Source of the DNA: Pontiellaceae bacterium B12219
Lineage (GTDB): Bacteria > Verrucomicrobiota > Kiritimatiellia > Kiritimatiellales > Pontiellaceae
Direction: 5' to 3'
Assembly: GCA_029432795.1 (NCBI GenBank)
Contig: JARNMJ010000001.1
Coordinates: forward strand, 151,413-215,412
Length of the DNA stretch: 64,000 nucleotides
A program made the position numbers and the translations under genes. A model generated the notes under the pieces. It was given only the letters and a program-made list of their open reading frames with translations, ran no database searches and had not been told where the DNA came from. Shown here in pieces: positions 27,604-36,269 of the stretch. Numbering within the stretch: the stretch's first letter is position 1; each line of letters opens with the position of its first letter.

Positions 27604-27810
27604 ATGAAAAGAATGATGAGTATCGCTGCAATTGCATTATTTATGGCCGGTTCATCTGCGTTGGCATGCGACAGTTGCGGATGTACAGCTAAGAAAGCTG
27701 AAAAGAAAACGGAATGTACGACCTGTTCGAAAGACAAAAAAGCGGAAACCAAATGCGGTGCTGACTGCAAAAAAGCCTGTTGCACCAAGACGACTGAAGC
27801 TAAGAAATAA
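27604..27810 (+). CDS. Small exported Cys/Lys-rich protein
   Basis: A 68-residue product with a clear Sec signal (MKRMMSIAAIALFMAGSSALA). The mature ~47 residues hold nine cysteines arranged as CDSCGC, CTTC, and single or paired Cys after that, and many lysines. This resembles exported metallothionein-like or thiol-buffer peptides, but I recognise no named family and the resemblance may only reflect composition. It has its own predicted promoter, ribosome binding site (TAGGAGCTACACC) and terminator, so it is a monocistronic, probably well expressed gene. Confidence 0.75.
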   Translation: MKRMMSIAAIALFMAGSSALACDSCGCTAKKAEKKTECTTCSKDKKAETKCGADCKKACCTKTTEAKK

Positions 27811-27832
27811 TCTGCTGTCAGTCTGTATGAAA

Positions 27833-27859
27833 AACCTCTCCCTTCGGAGGGGTTTTTTT
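27833..27859 (+). terminator. Rho-independent terminator after the Cys-rich peptide gene
   Basis: The stem CCTCTCC pairs with GGAGGGG (one G-T pair), extended by A-T pairs, with loop CTTC. Seven T residues follow. Confidence 0.8.
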
Positions 27860-27877
27860 GTTTCCAGCCTTCGGAGC

Positions 27878-27892
27878 TTCCAGAGTTTGGAA
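27878..27892. repeat. Dispersed palindrome copy (spacer AGT)
   Basis: TTCCAG-AGT-TTGGAA between the terminator and the DUF4870 gene; another copy starts 58 bp further on. Confidence 0.85.
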
Positions 27893-27935
27893 AAAGTAAA
27901 ATCGGGTTTGCCGCTCTGGATGGCCAAGGGTAGTA

Positions 27936-27950
27936 TTCCAATCCTTGGAA
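27936..27950. repeat. Dispersed palindrome copy (spacer TCC)
   Basis: TTCCAA-TCC-TTGGAA, 13 bp before the DUF4870 start codon, where it could occlude or replace promoter and leader signals. Confidence 0.85.
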
Positions 27951-27963
27951 ATCGGGAAAGAAA

Positions 27964-28368
27964 ATGGAAAACGACGAAATGAAAAGTGCAGAGGGAATCA
28001 TTGAAAAAACAACGCCTGCTCCGTTGGGAAAGAACGAGCGCCAGTGGGGCATGGCATGTCATTTGTCGGCTTTGATTGGTTATCTGCTTCCCGTTCCTTC
28101 CGCAAATTTTATCGGCCCGCTGGTTATTTGGTTGATGAAGCGGGAAGAGGGCGCATTTGTGGATGAACAAGGTAGGGAATCGCTTAATTTCCAGCTGAGT
28201 ATTTTGATTTATGTGATCGGTTGCGGGATTCTTATGCTTATCGGGATCGGGATGCTGCTGATTTTTCCTTTAGTTGTTTTCGGCTTTGTTTGTCCAATCA
28301 TTGGAGCAATTAAAGCGAGCAATGGCATCGCCTATCGCTATCCCTTATGCATACGTTTTATTAAATAG
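27964..28368 (+). CDS. DUF4870-like small membrane protein
   Basis: The 134-residue protein starts with a polar segment, then RQWGMACHLSALIGYLLP, the usual opening of DUF4870 (Tic20-like) proteins, and has three to four membrane helices. VDEQGRESLNFQLSI is a second family hallmark. These proteins are widespread and their function is not established. GGAAAG precedes the start. folD begins 22 bp after its stop and may be cotranscribed. Its last residues, beginning at YPLCIRF, are unusually polar compared with relatives but nothing suggests a frameshift. Confidence 0.8.
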   Translation: MENDEMKSAEGIIEKTTPAPLGKNERQWGMACHLSALIGYLLPVPSANFIGPLVIWLMKREEGAFVDEQGRESLNFQLSILIYVIGCGILMLIGIGMLLIFPLVVFGFVCPIIGAIKASNGIAYRYPLCIRFIK

Positions 28369-28390
28369 ATTTAAAGTGGAGTCAGAAGAT

Positions 28391-29278
28391 ATGTCGGCAA
28401 AGATTATTGATGGAAAACAGATCGCAGCGGAAATCCGGGAGGAATTGAAGGCGGAAGTTGCTGAGTTAAAGGAGCAGGGCGTTGTTCCCGGTCTGGGTGT
28501 TATTCTCGTGGGAGAAGATCCCGCATCCCAATCCTATGTAACAGCCAAAGAACGCGCCTGCGAAACGATCGGAATTTTTTCCGATGATAACCGACTGCCG
28601 GCCGATACCACGCAGGAAGAGTTGCTGAAACTCGTAAACCGGATGAATGACGATCCGAAAATCAATGGGATTCTGGTTCAGCTTCCGTTGCCGAAGCACA
28701 TTGATGAAGCTGCGGTTCTTTTGGCAATTGATCCGGATAAAGATGTGGATGGTTTTCATCCGATGAACGTCGGGAAAATGATGGTGGGTGAAAAGGCCTT
28801 TCTCCCCTGCACACCGAACGGGGTGGTTCAGCTGTTGCTCCGCAGTGGTGTTGAAACTGCCGGCGCGCATGTGGTGGTGGTCGGGCGCAGTAACATCGTC
28901 GGGAAACCGGTTGCAAATATGCTGTTGCAGAAGAAGGAGGGGGCGAATGCCACAGTAACGCTCTGCCATACCCGCACGAAGGATCTCGCCTTTCATACCC
29001 GCCAGGCAGACATCATTATTGCCGCTTCCGGATGGCCGAATACGATTACGGCCGATATGGTGAAAGATGGCGTGGTTGTTATTGATGTCGGCGTGAACCG
29101 CGTGGAAGATGCCTCCCGCGAGCGGGGATATCGCCTGGTTGGTGATGTGGATTTTGAAGAAGTCAAAGAGAAGGCAGCCTTGATTACGCCGGTGCCGGGC
29201 GGGGTCGGACCGATGACGATTACGATGTTGTTGTTTAATACGGTTGAGTCTGCGCGGCGGGCACACGGATTAGCATAA
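28391..29278 (+). CDS. folD: Methylenetetrahydrofolate dehydrogenase / cyclohydrolase
   Basis: FolD interconverts 5,10-methylene- and 10-formyl-tetrahydrofolate. The ATG at 28391 (MSAKIIDGKQIAAEI) matches the family start. Motifs include SQSYVTAKERACETIGI with the catalytic Lys, ILVQLPLPKHID, DPDKDVDGFHPMNVGKM, VVVGRSNIVGKPVANML in the Rossmann domain, and PVPGGVGPMTITMLL. The 295-residue length is normal. It lies shortly after the gcv genes, which feed the same one-carbon pool. Confidence 0.96.
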   Translation: MSAKIIDGKQIAAEIREELKAEVAELKEQGVVPGLGVILVGEDPASQSYVTAKERACETIGIFSDDNRLPADTTQEELLKLVNRMNDDPKINGILVQLPLPKHIDEAAVLLAIDPDKDVDGFHPMNVGKMMVGEKAFLPCTPNGVVQLLLRSGVETAGAHVVVVGRSNIVGKPVANMLLQKKEGANATVTLCHTRTKDLAFHTRQADIIIAASGWPNTITADMVKDGVVVIDVGVNRVEDASRERGYRLVGDVDFEEVKEKAALITPVPGGVGPMTITMLLFNTVESARRAHGLA

Positions 29279-29324
29279 ATTACCCGGGGTGGGTTAACTA
29301 ATAAACAATACAGGAGATAATGAG

Positions 29325-29840
29325 ATGATTTCAGAAAAAATGCAGGTGGAACTGAATGAACAGGTGAATAAGGAATTTTATTCCGCATATATGTATCTGG
29401 CCATGTCGGCGTATTGCAACACCATTGGGTTGACTGGATTTGCGCATTGGATGCGCATGCAATACGAAGAAGAAAGCATGCATGTTACCAAGATGTATGA
29501 CTACATTCTCGGGCAGGGCGGTGCAGTTCATCTGAAGGCGATTGAAGAACCGCCTCAGGAGTACGGTACACCGATGGAAATCTTCAAGATGACACTGGAG
29601 CATGAGCAGTTTATTACCCGTATGATTCATAAGCTCATGGACCTGGCGATAAAAGAGAAGGATTACGCCACGCAGACCTTCCTTCAGTGGTATGTCACGG
29701 AGCAGGTTGAAGAAGAAGCGAATGTGAACGATATTCTCGCGCCGCTTAAAATGGTCGGTGACGATAAAGGCGGCCTGATGATGATTGACCAGCAGTTGGC
29801 AAAGCGCGTGAAACCTGCGCCGTTGCCAACGAAAAACTAG
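29325..29840 (+). CDS. Bacterial non-heme ferritin
   Basis: A 171-residue four-helix-bundle ferritin that oxidises and stores iron. Ferroxidase ligands are visible as Glu17 in NEQVNKEFYSAYMYL, the EEESMHVTKMYDYI pair with Glu and His, and later Glu and Gln in HEQFI and FLQWYVTEQVEEE. The size and the absence of a heme-ligand Met pattern point to FtnA type rather than bacterioferritin. A good ribosome site (CAGGAGATAATGAG) precedes it. Two exported proteins of unknown function follow closely and may form an operon with it. Confidence 0.93.
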   Translation: MISEKMQVELNEQVNKEFYSAYMYLAMSAYCNTIGLTGFAHWMRMQYEEESMHVTKMYDYILGQGGAVHLKAIEEPPQEYGTPMEIFKMTLEHEQFITRMIHKLMDLAIKEKDYATQTFLQWYVTEQVEEEANVNDILAPLKMVGDDKGGLMMIDQQLAKRVKPAPLPTKN

Positions 29841-29851
29841 GAGAAACCTGA

Positions 29852-30622
29852 ATGCGAAAAGTAATGATTTTATGGGTGGGCGTTCTGTGTATCAGCGCCG
29901 CGGTGCAGGCATCGCGTACCGATGAAGTGACACTGGTTATGGTTCCGCGGAACGATGATGCGGTTCGCGTGGGTATGGATATTGCAACGCGCTATCCCAC
30001 ACTGTTGATCAGCTATAAACTACTCCCGAATAATTCAGCTTCGCTGCATGGATGGAACGGGAAGGAATGGGTGAACATCACACTGGAAGATTTCCATGAA
30101 GGTAACTTTTTCCGAACCGGACCTGATTCTGCATTGATCGTGGAAGAAGAGGGAATTTCCGTTCCGGAACTGGTGATTCCGCCGGCTGGTTGGTGTACTT
30201 CCGCCTATAAAATCACGACAGATGAAGTGCGCCCGATGCTGCATCTGTTCGGACAGTATTATGACTTCTCGTATAAAGACTGGAAATGGTTTTCCGAAAA
30301 CTATCGGATGTCGATGGCTGCAATTAATCCGGAAAACCTGAATGTGTCCTGGTATCATAAGCGCTTAGGCGACAATTTAAAGAGCGGGCCGCTGGCTGCG
30401 GATGACCTTCAGTATTGGGTGGCTATTCGTCATCCGGTCACGATTACGGAAGCAGTTGTTGTTGAAACAGAGGAAGTTGTTGAGGAGGAGCCGGTGATGG
30501 AACTTCCGGATGATCCCGAGGTGAACCCCTTTGCGCAGGCTGCTCCGGAAGCTGTGGTGCTGGGCGCAGGTGATGCTGAGGAATCCCATTTACCAGTTCA
30601 AGACATTCCGGTGAAACCATGA
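29852..30622 (+). CDS. Exported protein of unknown function
   Basis: A Sec signal (MRKVMILWVGVLCISAAVQA) precedes a ~235-residue domain I do not recognise. The first 180 mature residues look globular, with several Trp residues (HGWNGKEWVNI, YDFSYKDWKWFSENY). The C-terminal ~50 residues are acidic and low-complexity (VETEEVVEEEPVMELPDD), probably disordered. It starts 11 bp after the ferritin gene and overlaps the next lipoprotein gene by four bases, which suggests a two-protein envelope unit. No catalytic motif is evident. Confidence 0.7.
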   Translation: MRKVMILWVGVLCISAAVQASRTDEVTLVMVPRNDDAVRVGMDIATRYPTLLISYKLLPNNSASLHGWNGKEWVNITLEDFHEGNFFRTGPDSALIVEEEGISVPELVIPPAGWCTSAYKITTDEVRPMLHLFGQYYDFSYKDWKWFSENYRMSMAAINPENLNVSWYHKRLGDNLKSGPLAADDLQYWVAIRHPVTITEAVVVETEEVVEEEPVMELPDDPEVNPFAQAAPEAVVLGAGDAEESHLPVQDIPVKP

Positions 30623-30945
30623 TGAAGACGATTTTTAAAAACTTGAGTTTGTTGGCGGTGTTGGCGGTGCTGACTGCCGGGTGTGCATCGAAAGCGATGG
30701 AGCCCGAGCATCGGCCTAAGCTTGGTGTGGCGCAGAACAGCGATGGCATCGTTACGTTTGCGATTACCACACATCCTGGATATACGTATGCTATTTACTA
30801 CGAAGATCCGAAGGCCAAGGTGTGGAAACTGGTGCCGGACTGCGGTTCCATCAAAGGAAGCGGTGAACAGGTTGAAATTAAGAAGAAGTTTAATAATCGG
30901 GGACCCCTTCCGGCGTTCACGGTGCGGCATACAAAAATAAACTAA
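30619..30945 (+). CDS. Small lipoprotein of unknown function
   Basis: The leader KNLSLLAVLAVLTAGC ends in a good lipobox (LTAGC), so the 108-residue protein should be lipid-anchored. The mature part is a small beta-rich domain with GYTYAIYYEDPKAKVWKLV; no family is recognised. It is coupled to the upstream exported protein by an ATGA overlap, and the two probably interact. Its stop overlaps the convergent EEP-family gene by four bases. Confidence 0.72.
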   Translation: MMKTIFKNLSLLAVLAVLTAGCASKAMEPEHRPKLGVAQNSDGIVTFAITTHPGYTYAIYYEDPKAKVWKLVPDCGSIKGSGEQVEIKKKFNNRGPLPAFTVRHTKIN

Positions 30946-31814
30946 TCGGTTTTAAACGTAACCAATATCGGACGGTGGTCGGAAGCTTCATAGGTGAGCG
31001 GGTTTCTGATCACCGTTGATTTTTCCGGGATGGCATCGCCCAGCATTTCCGCATTCGAAAAAATATAATCAAACCGGGTGTGAAGCTCTGCCGATGCTTC
31101 GTAATAGGTCCAGGCATCGCCGCCCGCTTCGGCAGGGCGAAGGTCAAAAAGGTTTTTGCGCGATTTTCCGGTCACTTCCCGAATCGCCGCTGAATTCGGG
31201 TTGTCGTTCATATCGCCGGCAACGATCAGTTTGCATCCGGGGTTTTCTTTCAGTATGCCCCGCACGGTTTTATTGAGCAGCCGGGCTTCGTTTCTGCGCA
31301 TTTCTGTTTGACCGAGCCGATTGTAGACCTTCGATTTCAGATGCGCATTGATCAGATGGAAGGAGTAGTTTTCGGTTACCTGAATCTCAGTTTCCAGAAA
31401 CCCGCGCGCCACGGCAAGCCTCGCCTGTCCAATTGTGTACCATTCGTTGGTGTGGTGTGTGGTTCCAATGATTGGAAACATGCTGAGAACCGCCAGATTG
31501 TTTTTCCGATTTCCACGCTGCAGCATTTCCACATGGGCATAGTTCACGCCTTCGGTTTTGAGCCAGGCTTGAAGCGCATTCAGAAATGATGAACCGCCGA
31601 TTTCCTGCACGGCGAGCACATCCGGGCGGGCTGAGGCAATCACGCGGGCGAGTGCGCGGCATTCATGGTCAGGCTTGGCATCATCTTCGCGCCCGTCATG
31701 GTCGCGGTCGGCCAGAGCAAACTGGTGCAGATTATAGGTCATGACCGAAAATTCGCGGGCATACCCGGAAGCACTCAGCGCAACAATGAGGCTACTGATC
31801 AGCAGGTTTTTCAA
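30942..31814 (-). CDS. Exported endonuclease/exonuclease/phosphatase-fold hydrolase
   Basis: The EEP fold is shown by TYNLHQF at the start, DVLAVQEIGGS with the metal-binding Glu, a LINAHLKS strand, GDMNDNPNS and the terminal SDHRPILV His. Family members cleave phosphodiesters in nucleic acids or lipids; substrate is unknown. Starting at the TTG at 31814 gives an ideal signal peptide (KNLLISSLIVALSASGYA), so the protein is probably secreted; an ATG at 31829 is an alternative. Either start overlaps the end of the upstream TPR gene. A copy of the dispersed palindrome is at 31463. Confidence 0.83.
   Translation of the reverse strand: MKNLLISSLIVALSASGYAREFSVMTYNLHQFALADRDHDGREDDAKPDHECRALARVIASARPDVLAVQEIGGSSFLNALQAWLKTEGVNYAHVEMLQRGNRKNNLAVLSMFPIIGTTHHTNEWYTIGQARLAVARGFLETEIQVTENYSFHLINAHLKSKVYNRLGQTEMRRNEARLLNKTVRGILKENPGCKLIVAGDMNDNPNSAAIREVTGKSRKNLFDLRPAEAGGDAWTYYEASAELHTRFDYIFSNAEMLGDAIPEKSTVIRNPLTYEASDHRPILVTFKTD
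31463..31477. repeat. Dispersed palindrome copy (spacer TGA)
   Basis: TTCCAA-TGA-TTGGAA in the exported EEP-fold gene. Confidence 0.85.
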
Positions 31815-33120
31815 TTCGGTCAGCCACATCGCGGTATCCAATATCACAGGCATAGATTTCATGTAGGTAACGTTTGGCCTGCTCATTGTTTCCTGATTTT
31901 TCACAAAGCATGCCCAGGCGGTATAAGACCTCTTTTCGGGTGTTATCCATGGTTGGAAGTTCGCTAAGTGCAGATGTCAGTTGGTCTTCAGCAATCTTAA
32001 GCTGCCCCTTCTGCTCGAATGCGCTTGAGAGATAGATCAACGACCGAACCCGGCGCTGTGGATTCTTTTGCGCCTGCTGAAACTGCTGTACGGCTTCAGT
32101 CAGTCGGTTTGCTTCGAGCAATAGTTTTCCAAATTCAAACTTCAGCTGCAGGTCGTTCGGATAGCGCTCCACCCGATGCGCGGCGTGTTCAATACGCATA
32201 TTCGACAGTTTTTCCCGAAGGTTGGAAATCTCGGCATCGTTCTGCTCATCTTCAGCGGCGGCCAGACGGAATGTAAGCTGACGTTCTTTTGCGGTTAAGA
32301 GCTTTTGGGTCAGGCGGGGATCGGCGGTGCCGGACTCGTTCCGGGCTTTTTCCAGAGTTTGGATGGCATCCTCAAATAAGCGGTTTTTCAGGTAATAATC
32401 CGCAAGGGCCAGCCATCCGTTTATGTCGGCCGGATTTGTCTTGGCTCGTTCTTTGAGTGTTTCGAGTTCTCCGGACTGTGTTGCCGCTGAGTTTTCTTCA
32501 GATCGAATCACATCCCGGAAGCTTTCGGCTTTCTGCCAGCCGGCCTTTCCCATGGTCAGGCGGGCGGCGGAATCTTTCATGGCTTTCAATGCTGCTGTGT
32601 CCGTCGGACTGAGGAGGACGATCTGTTCGCGGCAGGCATATTCCGCATCGAATTGCTCTGTGTTTTGGTAGAGTTCTGCAAGGGGAGCGAGAATCGCGAG
32701 GCTGGGCGGGCAGTTTGCTTTCAGGATTTCCAGACATTGGATGGCAATTTCCGGCAGCTCTGCCGCTGTGGCTGCACTGCATTGCAGTTTTGCAAATTTA
32801 AGGTTGAGCGGATCGATTCTGAGCAGTTTCTCGGAGAGTTCAATTGCCAGCATCGGATTCTTTTTAACCGCCGCGGAGGCTTTCATGAAATCGCCGATGG
32901 TACGGGCAAGCGCCAGTTTTCCCGGAGGCTTGAGTTTTGCATTTTTAACCGCGGCAGCCCGCAGCAGTTTTCGAACCTGCAGCAGGCGGGGTTCAACCTG
33001 CAGTGCGGCTGCGAACATATCCATGGCATAGTCGAGATTATTACGCTCCAGTGCGGCGATGCCTTTGTCGTAATAGGTCCGGACGCCTGATGGCGCATCT
33101 GCGAGCTCAACTTCTGCCAT
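31792..33120 (-). CDS. Tetratricopeptide repeat protein
   Basis: The 442 residues are almost wholly alpha-helical TPR-like repeats, for example YYDKGIAALERNNLDYAMDMF at the N-terminus, NGWLALADYYLKNRLFEDAI near the middle and LIYLSSAFEQKGQLKIAEDQL near the C-terminus. There is no signal peptide, so it is a cytoplasmic scaffold. A GAGG ribosome site precedes the ATG. It is followed, with overlap, by the exported EEP-fold gene. Two one-mismatch palindromes (32350 and 32728) lie within it. The partner is unknown. Confidence 0.85.
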   Translation of the reverse strand: MAEVELADAPSGVRTYYDKGIAALERNNLDYAMDMFAAALQVEPRLLQVRKLLRAAAVKNAKLKPPGKLALARTIGDFMKASAAVKKNPMLAIELSEKLLRIDPLNLKFAKLQCSAATAAELPEIAIQCLEILKANCPPSLAILAPLAELYQNTEQFDAEYACREQIVLLSPTDTAALKAMKDSAARLTMGKAGWQKAESFRDVIRSEENSAATQSGELETLKERAKTNPADINGWLALADYYLKNRLFEDAIQTLEKARNESGTADPRLTQKLLTAKERQLTFRLAAAEDEQNDAEISNLREKLSNMRIEHAAHRVERYPNDLQLKFEFGKLLLEANRLTEAVQQFQQAQKNPQRRVRSLIYLSSAFEQKGQLKIAEDQLTSALSELPTMDNTRKEVLYRLGMLCEKSGNNEQAKRYLHEIYACDIGYRDVADRIEKPADQ

Positions 33121-33179
33121 ATAATTCTGCCTCGTGAATAAGGTTCATAGTATTCCGGACCTTGGAAAATGCAATGCGT

Positions 33180-34676
33180 TTAAAGGATGGGTGTCATCAG
33201 CGAGCAGAGATTTTCGCCCAGTTTCTGAATGGCAGGGCGCATGAGCCAGTCGTTCAGGACAATCTCGTTGCTCTCCGCAATGTCGTCGCGAATCATTTGT
33301 TTGAGCGTGCTGACGGCATCCGGCTCGGCAAATAGCACGGTGGTTTCATAGTTCAGTTCGAGACTTCGGATGTCCAGATTGGCGGTTCCGACGAGCGCGA
33401 TGCTGTTATCAACCACCATGGCTTTGGCATGTATGAAGGGCGGTTTACGCTGGAAGATGCGCACTCCGGCCTGCAGTAAATCCTCAAATAAGGCTTTGGA
33501 TGCCATGCCTGCATATTTGTGGTTATTGTGTTGGGGGAGAACGATTCGGATGTCGACGCCCCGTCGGGCGGCAGATTGAATGGCCTTGATGATATCGGGT
33601 GTGGGTACAAAGTAGGGGGTGACCAGCAGTACTTGTTCCCGGGCTAATATGAGGGCGTTAAAGAAGGTTTCGCCCACCAGTCCCGGAGGGGAGGAGGGGC
33701 CGCTGTCGATCAGTCGGGCGCGTACCTTGCCGATGGAGAGCACTTTCGGGAAAAAGTTGGCAGAGAGCAGGGTGTCGATCGATTCGCGTGTCATGAAATA
33801 CCAGTCGCTCAAAAACGACAGCTGCAGCTCGTGGACCATTGGGCCTTCGACTTTAAAGTGGTAATCGCGGATGGCTTTCCGATCTTTGGAAGTACGGTTT
33901 GCCGCGGAAATATTCACGCCGCCGAAAAAGGCGACCCGGCCGTCGACCACCAGATTTTTCCGGTGGTTTCGCAGATTAACCTGAAACTGGGCTTTGAGTG
34001 GATTGGCCTGGGTCCATCCGCAGATTTCAAGATTTGGCACCTTTCGGTATTTACGAAACATACCGCCCAGATAGGCGTGGGTGGAACCGAAACGATCGAA
34101 GAGGAGCCGGACGTGTACGCCTTCCAGCGCTTTTTCCTTCAGGGCTTCGAGAAACTGCCGGCCGATTTCATCGTTATGAATGATAAAGCTTTGGATATGA
34201 ATGTGGTCTGTTGCAGTTCGGATTGCCTGCAGCATCGCCGGATAGGCGGCATCGCCATTGACCAGCGGGAGGATGGAATTGGCTCCCAGCAAAGGGTGTT
34301 CCGGATTGATTTTATCGAGTACCATATTTAATTTTCGGCTTACCCGGTTTTCCAGATCCTCCGAGTGGGTGAGGTATTCAAGGTGCCAGGCTTTGAGTGC
34401 GTTGTTCTGGACGAGCCGTTCATCGCGCTGCTGCATAAGCAGTTGATTGGTGATCTGGCGTTCCAGCCCTTTCAACGTGACGCGGTCAACTCCGAAAGAA
34501 AGGTAGAGCAGGGGGCCGAAGAAGGGAAAGGACCAGGCCACAAAGATCCAGAGAATCGTTGCGCTTGCATTTCTGCGTCGGCGAAGGGCATGCAAAATCA
34601 CGCCGATAAAAGCAATAATATGCAGTGCCGTGCTGAACACGACCCAGAATGTCAGGCCATAGGTTGTTTCGTTCAT
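33180..34676 (-). CDS. cls: Cardiolipin synthase (phospholipase D superfamily)
   Basis: The enzyme joins two phosphatidylglycerols, or similar lipids, to form cardiolipin at the inner membrane. Two N-terminal membrane helices (ending near FFGPLLYLSFGVDR) precede two HKD motifs: HRKNLVVDGRVAFFGG and HAKAMVVDNSIALVGTANLDIRS. The first motif has the order HxK followed by D. The 498-residue length is typical of ClsA types. It stands alone, separated from the TPR gene by 59 bp that contain a one-mismatch palindrome (33153-33167). Confidence 0.92.
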   Translation of the reverse strand: MNETTYGLTFWVVFSTALHIIAFIGVILHALRRRRNASATILWIFVAWSFPFFGPLLYLSFGVDRVTLKGLERQITNQLLMQQRDERLVQNNALKAWHLEYLTHSEDLENRVSRKLNMVLDKINPEHPLLGANSILPLVNGDAAYPAMLQAIRTATDHIHIQSFIIHNDEIGRQFLEALKEKALEGVHVRLLFDRFGSTHAYLGGMFRKYRKVPNLEICGWTQANPLKAQFQVNLRNHRKNLVVDGRVAFFGGVNISAANRTSKDRKAIRDYHFKVEGPMVHELQLSFLSDWYFMTRESIDTLLSANFFPKVLSIGKVRARLIDSGPSSPPGLVGETFFNALILAREQVLLVTPYFVPTPDIIKAIQSAARRGVDIRIVLPQHNNHKYAGMASKALFEDLLQAGVRIFQRKPPFIHAKAMVVDNSIALVGTANLDIRSLELNYETTVLFAEPDAVSTLKQMIRDDIAESNEIVLNDWLMRPAIQKLGENLCSLMTPIL

Positions 34677-34768
34677 GCGTCGGATGCTAGTTGGAGCCGG
34701 TTTAAATTAACAGGTAAAAGTAGTCAGCCAAGGTTGCCATATTTTTGAGAGTGATTACATTTAGGGAT

Positions 34769-35506
34769 ATGAAATTTTTGCTTTATAATATTTGTTACGG
34801 AACGCACGGAAATCAGAAAAAACTCCCCTTGCTGGGGCTTTTAGGTCATACGCAGGACCATCTGGATGAGATTATTAACTTTATGCGGGAGGTTGATCCG
34901 GATGTGATCGGCCTGATTGAGGTGGACAATGGATCCTACCGATCGGGACGGAAATGTCAGGTGGAGAGAATTGCCGAGAAGCTGGGGCATTTTCATTCCT
35001 ATCGCTCGAAATATGCCATCGATTCCCGATGGCAGCATATCCCGATTTACAACAAGCAGGGGAATGCCTTTCTGGCCAAGAACTCGATTCAGAATGAGAA
35101 ATTTCATTATTTTGAACGGGGCATGAAGAAGATGGTGTTCGAGCTGGAGCTCGAACAGGTCACAATTTTTCTGGTTCATCTGGCGCTCAGTTTTAAAGTG
35201 CGCCAGAAGCAGATTCTTCACCTGTATGATCTGATTGACCAGACGGAGCGTCCCTACATTCTTGCGGGAGATTTTAACGCTTTCATGGGGGAGGACGAAA
35301 TTAAGCTGCTTATGTCGGCCACCGGATTGCAGAATGCCGATAAGCTGATGCAGCCGTCGTATCCCAGTAAAAAGCCGAAACGCCATCTGGACTTCATTCT
35401 TCACAGTCCGGAAATCAAAGTTAAAGAGTTCTGCATGCCCCGGGTTGAGCTGTCCGATCACTTGCCGCTGTGGATTGATTTCGATGTGCTGCCCGCCTCC
35501 GATTAA
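34769..35506 (+). CDS. Cytoplasmic endonuclease/exonuclease/phosphatase-fold hydrolase
   Basis: The ATG at 34769 (MKFLLYNICYG) has AGGGAT upstream and matches the beginning of the EEP fold; a longer reading starts with TTG at 34745. Landmarks are DVIGLIEVDNGSYRSGR with the metal-binding Glu, VHLALSFKVRQKQ, LAGDFNAFMG and the terminal SDHLPLWIDF. At 245 residues it lacks a signal peptide and so differs from the exported EEP gene at 30942. Substrate is unknown. Confidence 0.82.
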   Translation: MKFLLYNICYGTHGNQKKLPLLGLLGHTQDHLDEIINFMREVDPDVIGLIEVDNGSYRSGRKCQVERIAEKLGHFHSYRSKYAIDSRWQHIPIYNKQGNAFLAKNSIQNEKFHYFERGMKKMVFELELEQVTIFLVHLALSFKVRQKQILHLYDLIDQTERPYILAGDFNAFMGEDEIKLLMSATGLQNADKLMQPSYPSKKPKRHLDFILHSPEIKVKEFCMPRVELSDHLPLWIDFDVLPASD

Positions 35507-35582
35507 GACGTTTCCGGGAGTTGGAAAAACCTGTACTTGGAATGGCCAAAGCACTAGCCTTCCGGTTTGTTGAGGAGATGAT

Positions 35583-36269
35583 ATGACTGAATTTTTGATT
35601 GGTATGGTGGTGATGCTCATTTTGATGGGCGCGCTTTGGATTTGGTTGAAATCGCGTAAGAAGCAATCCGTCAAAGAAGTCCGGGTGTTTTCCAGTATTG
35701 AACAACTCAAGGCCATTGGGCAGTTATCCGTTTATAAAGTGCTGACCAAAGAGATTGTAACCGAGACGGATCACACCTGGGGTGATTTCGGGAATCGCTA
35801 TTTGAGCTGGGTGCTCAGCAGGAAGAAGATGGCGATGATCTTCGAATTTGAGATCGATTTCCGCTACAATCTGCAAAGTCCTCGGTTTCAAATTGCTGAA
35901 GTGAGCGAAAATAATTATACGGTGGAGATGCCGCCCTGCGATTATGAAGTGCATATTCGCGATATTCGTTTTTACGATGAGCAGGGGTCGAAGCTGCTTC
36001 CCTGGTTATTGCCCGATCTGTTGAACGGATTCATCAGTGGCGGATTTTCGGAAGACGATAAAAACAGACTGGTCGATGCCGCTAAAAAGCATGCGGAAAA
36101 ACAGGCGTTGGAATTGATCAACAACATCCGGTCCGAAGTGCAGAAATCGGCCAAGTCCACGTTGGAATCCATCAGCCGTGCGTTTGGTGCATCTAAAATC
36201 GACTTTAAATTTTCAACGCAGACCGCAACGCAGGTCGATGTTGAGGTTTCAGAGAAAATCGCCTCTTAG
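35583..36269 (+). CDS. DUF4230 domain membrane protein
   Basis: One N-terminal membrane helix (IGMVVMLILMGALWIWL) is followed by a short basic linker and a ~200-residue domain with the pattern of DUF4230: a KAIGQLSVYKVL segment, then a beta-rich core ending in a helix KHAEKQALELINNIRSEVQK. The family is widespread and uncharacterised. GAGGAGATGAT precedes the start. The stop overlaps the convergent deoC gene by four bases. The 74-bp upstream gap includes a one-mismatch palindrome at 35512. Confidence 0.75.
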   Translation: MTEFLIGMVVMLILMGALWIWLKSRKKQSVKEVRVFSSIEQLKAIGQLSVYKVLTKEIVTETDHTWGDFGNRYLSWVLSRKKMAMIFEFEIDFRYNLQSPRFQIAEVSENNYTVEMPPCDYEVHIRDIRFYDEQGSKLLPWLLPDLLNGFISGGFSEDDKNRLVDAAKKHAEKQALELINNIRSEVQKSAKSTLESISRAFGASKIDFKFSTQTATQVDVEVSEKIAS

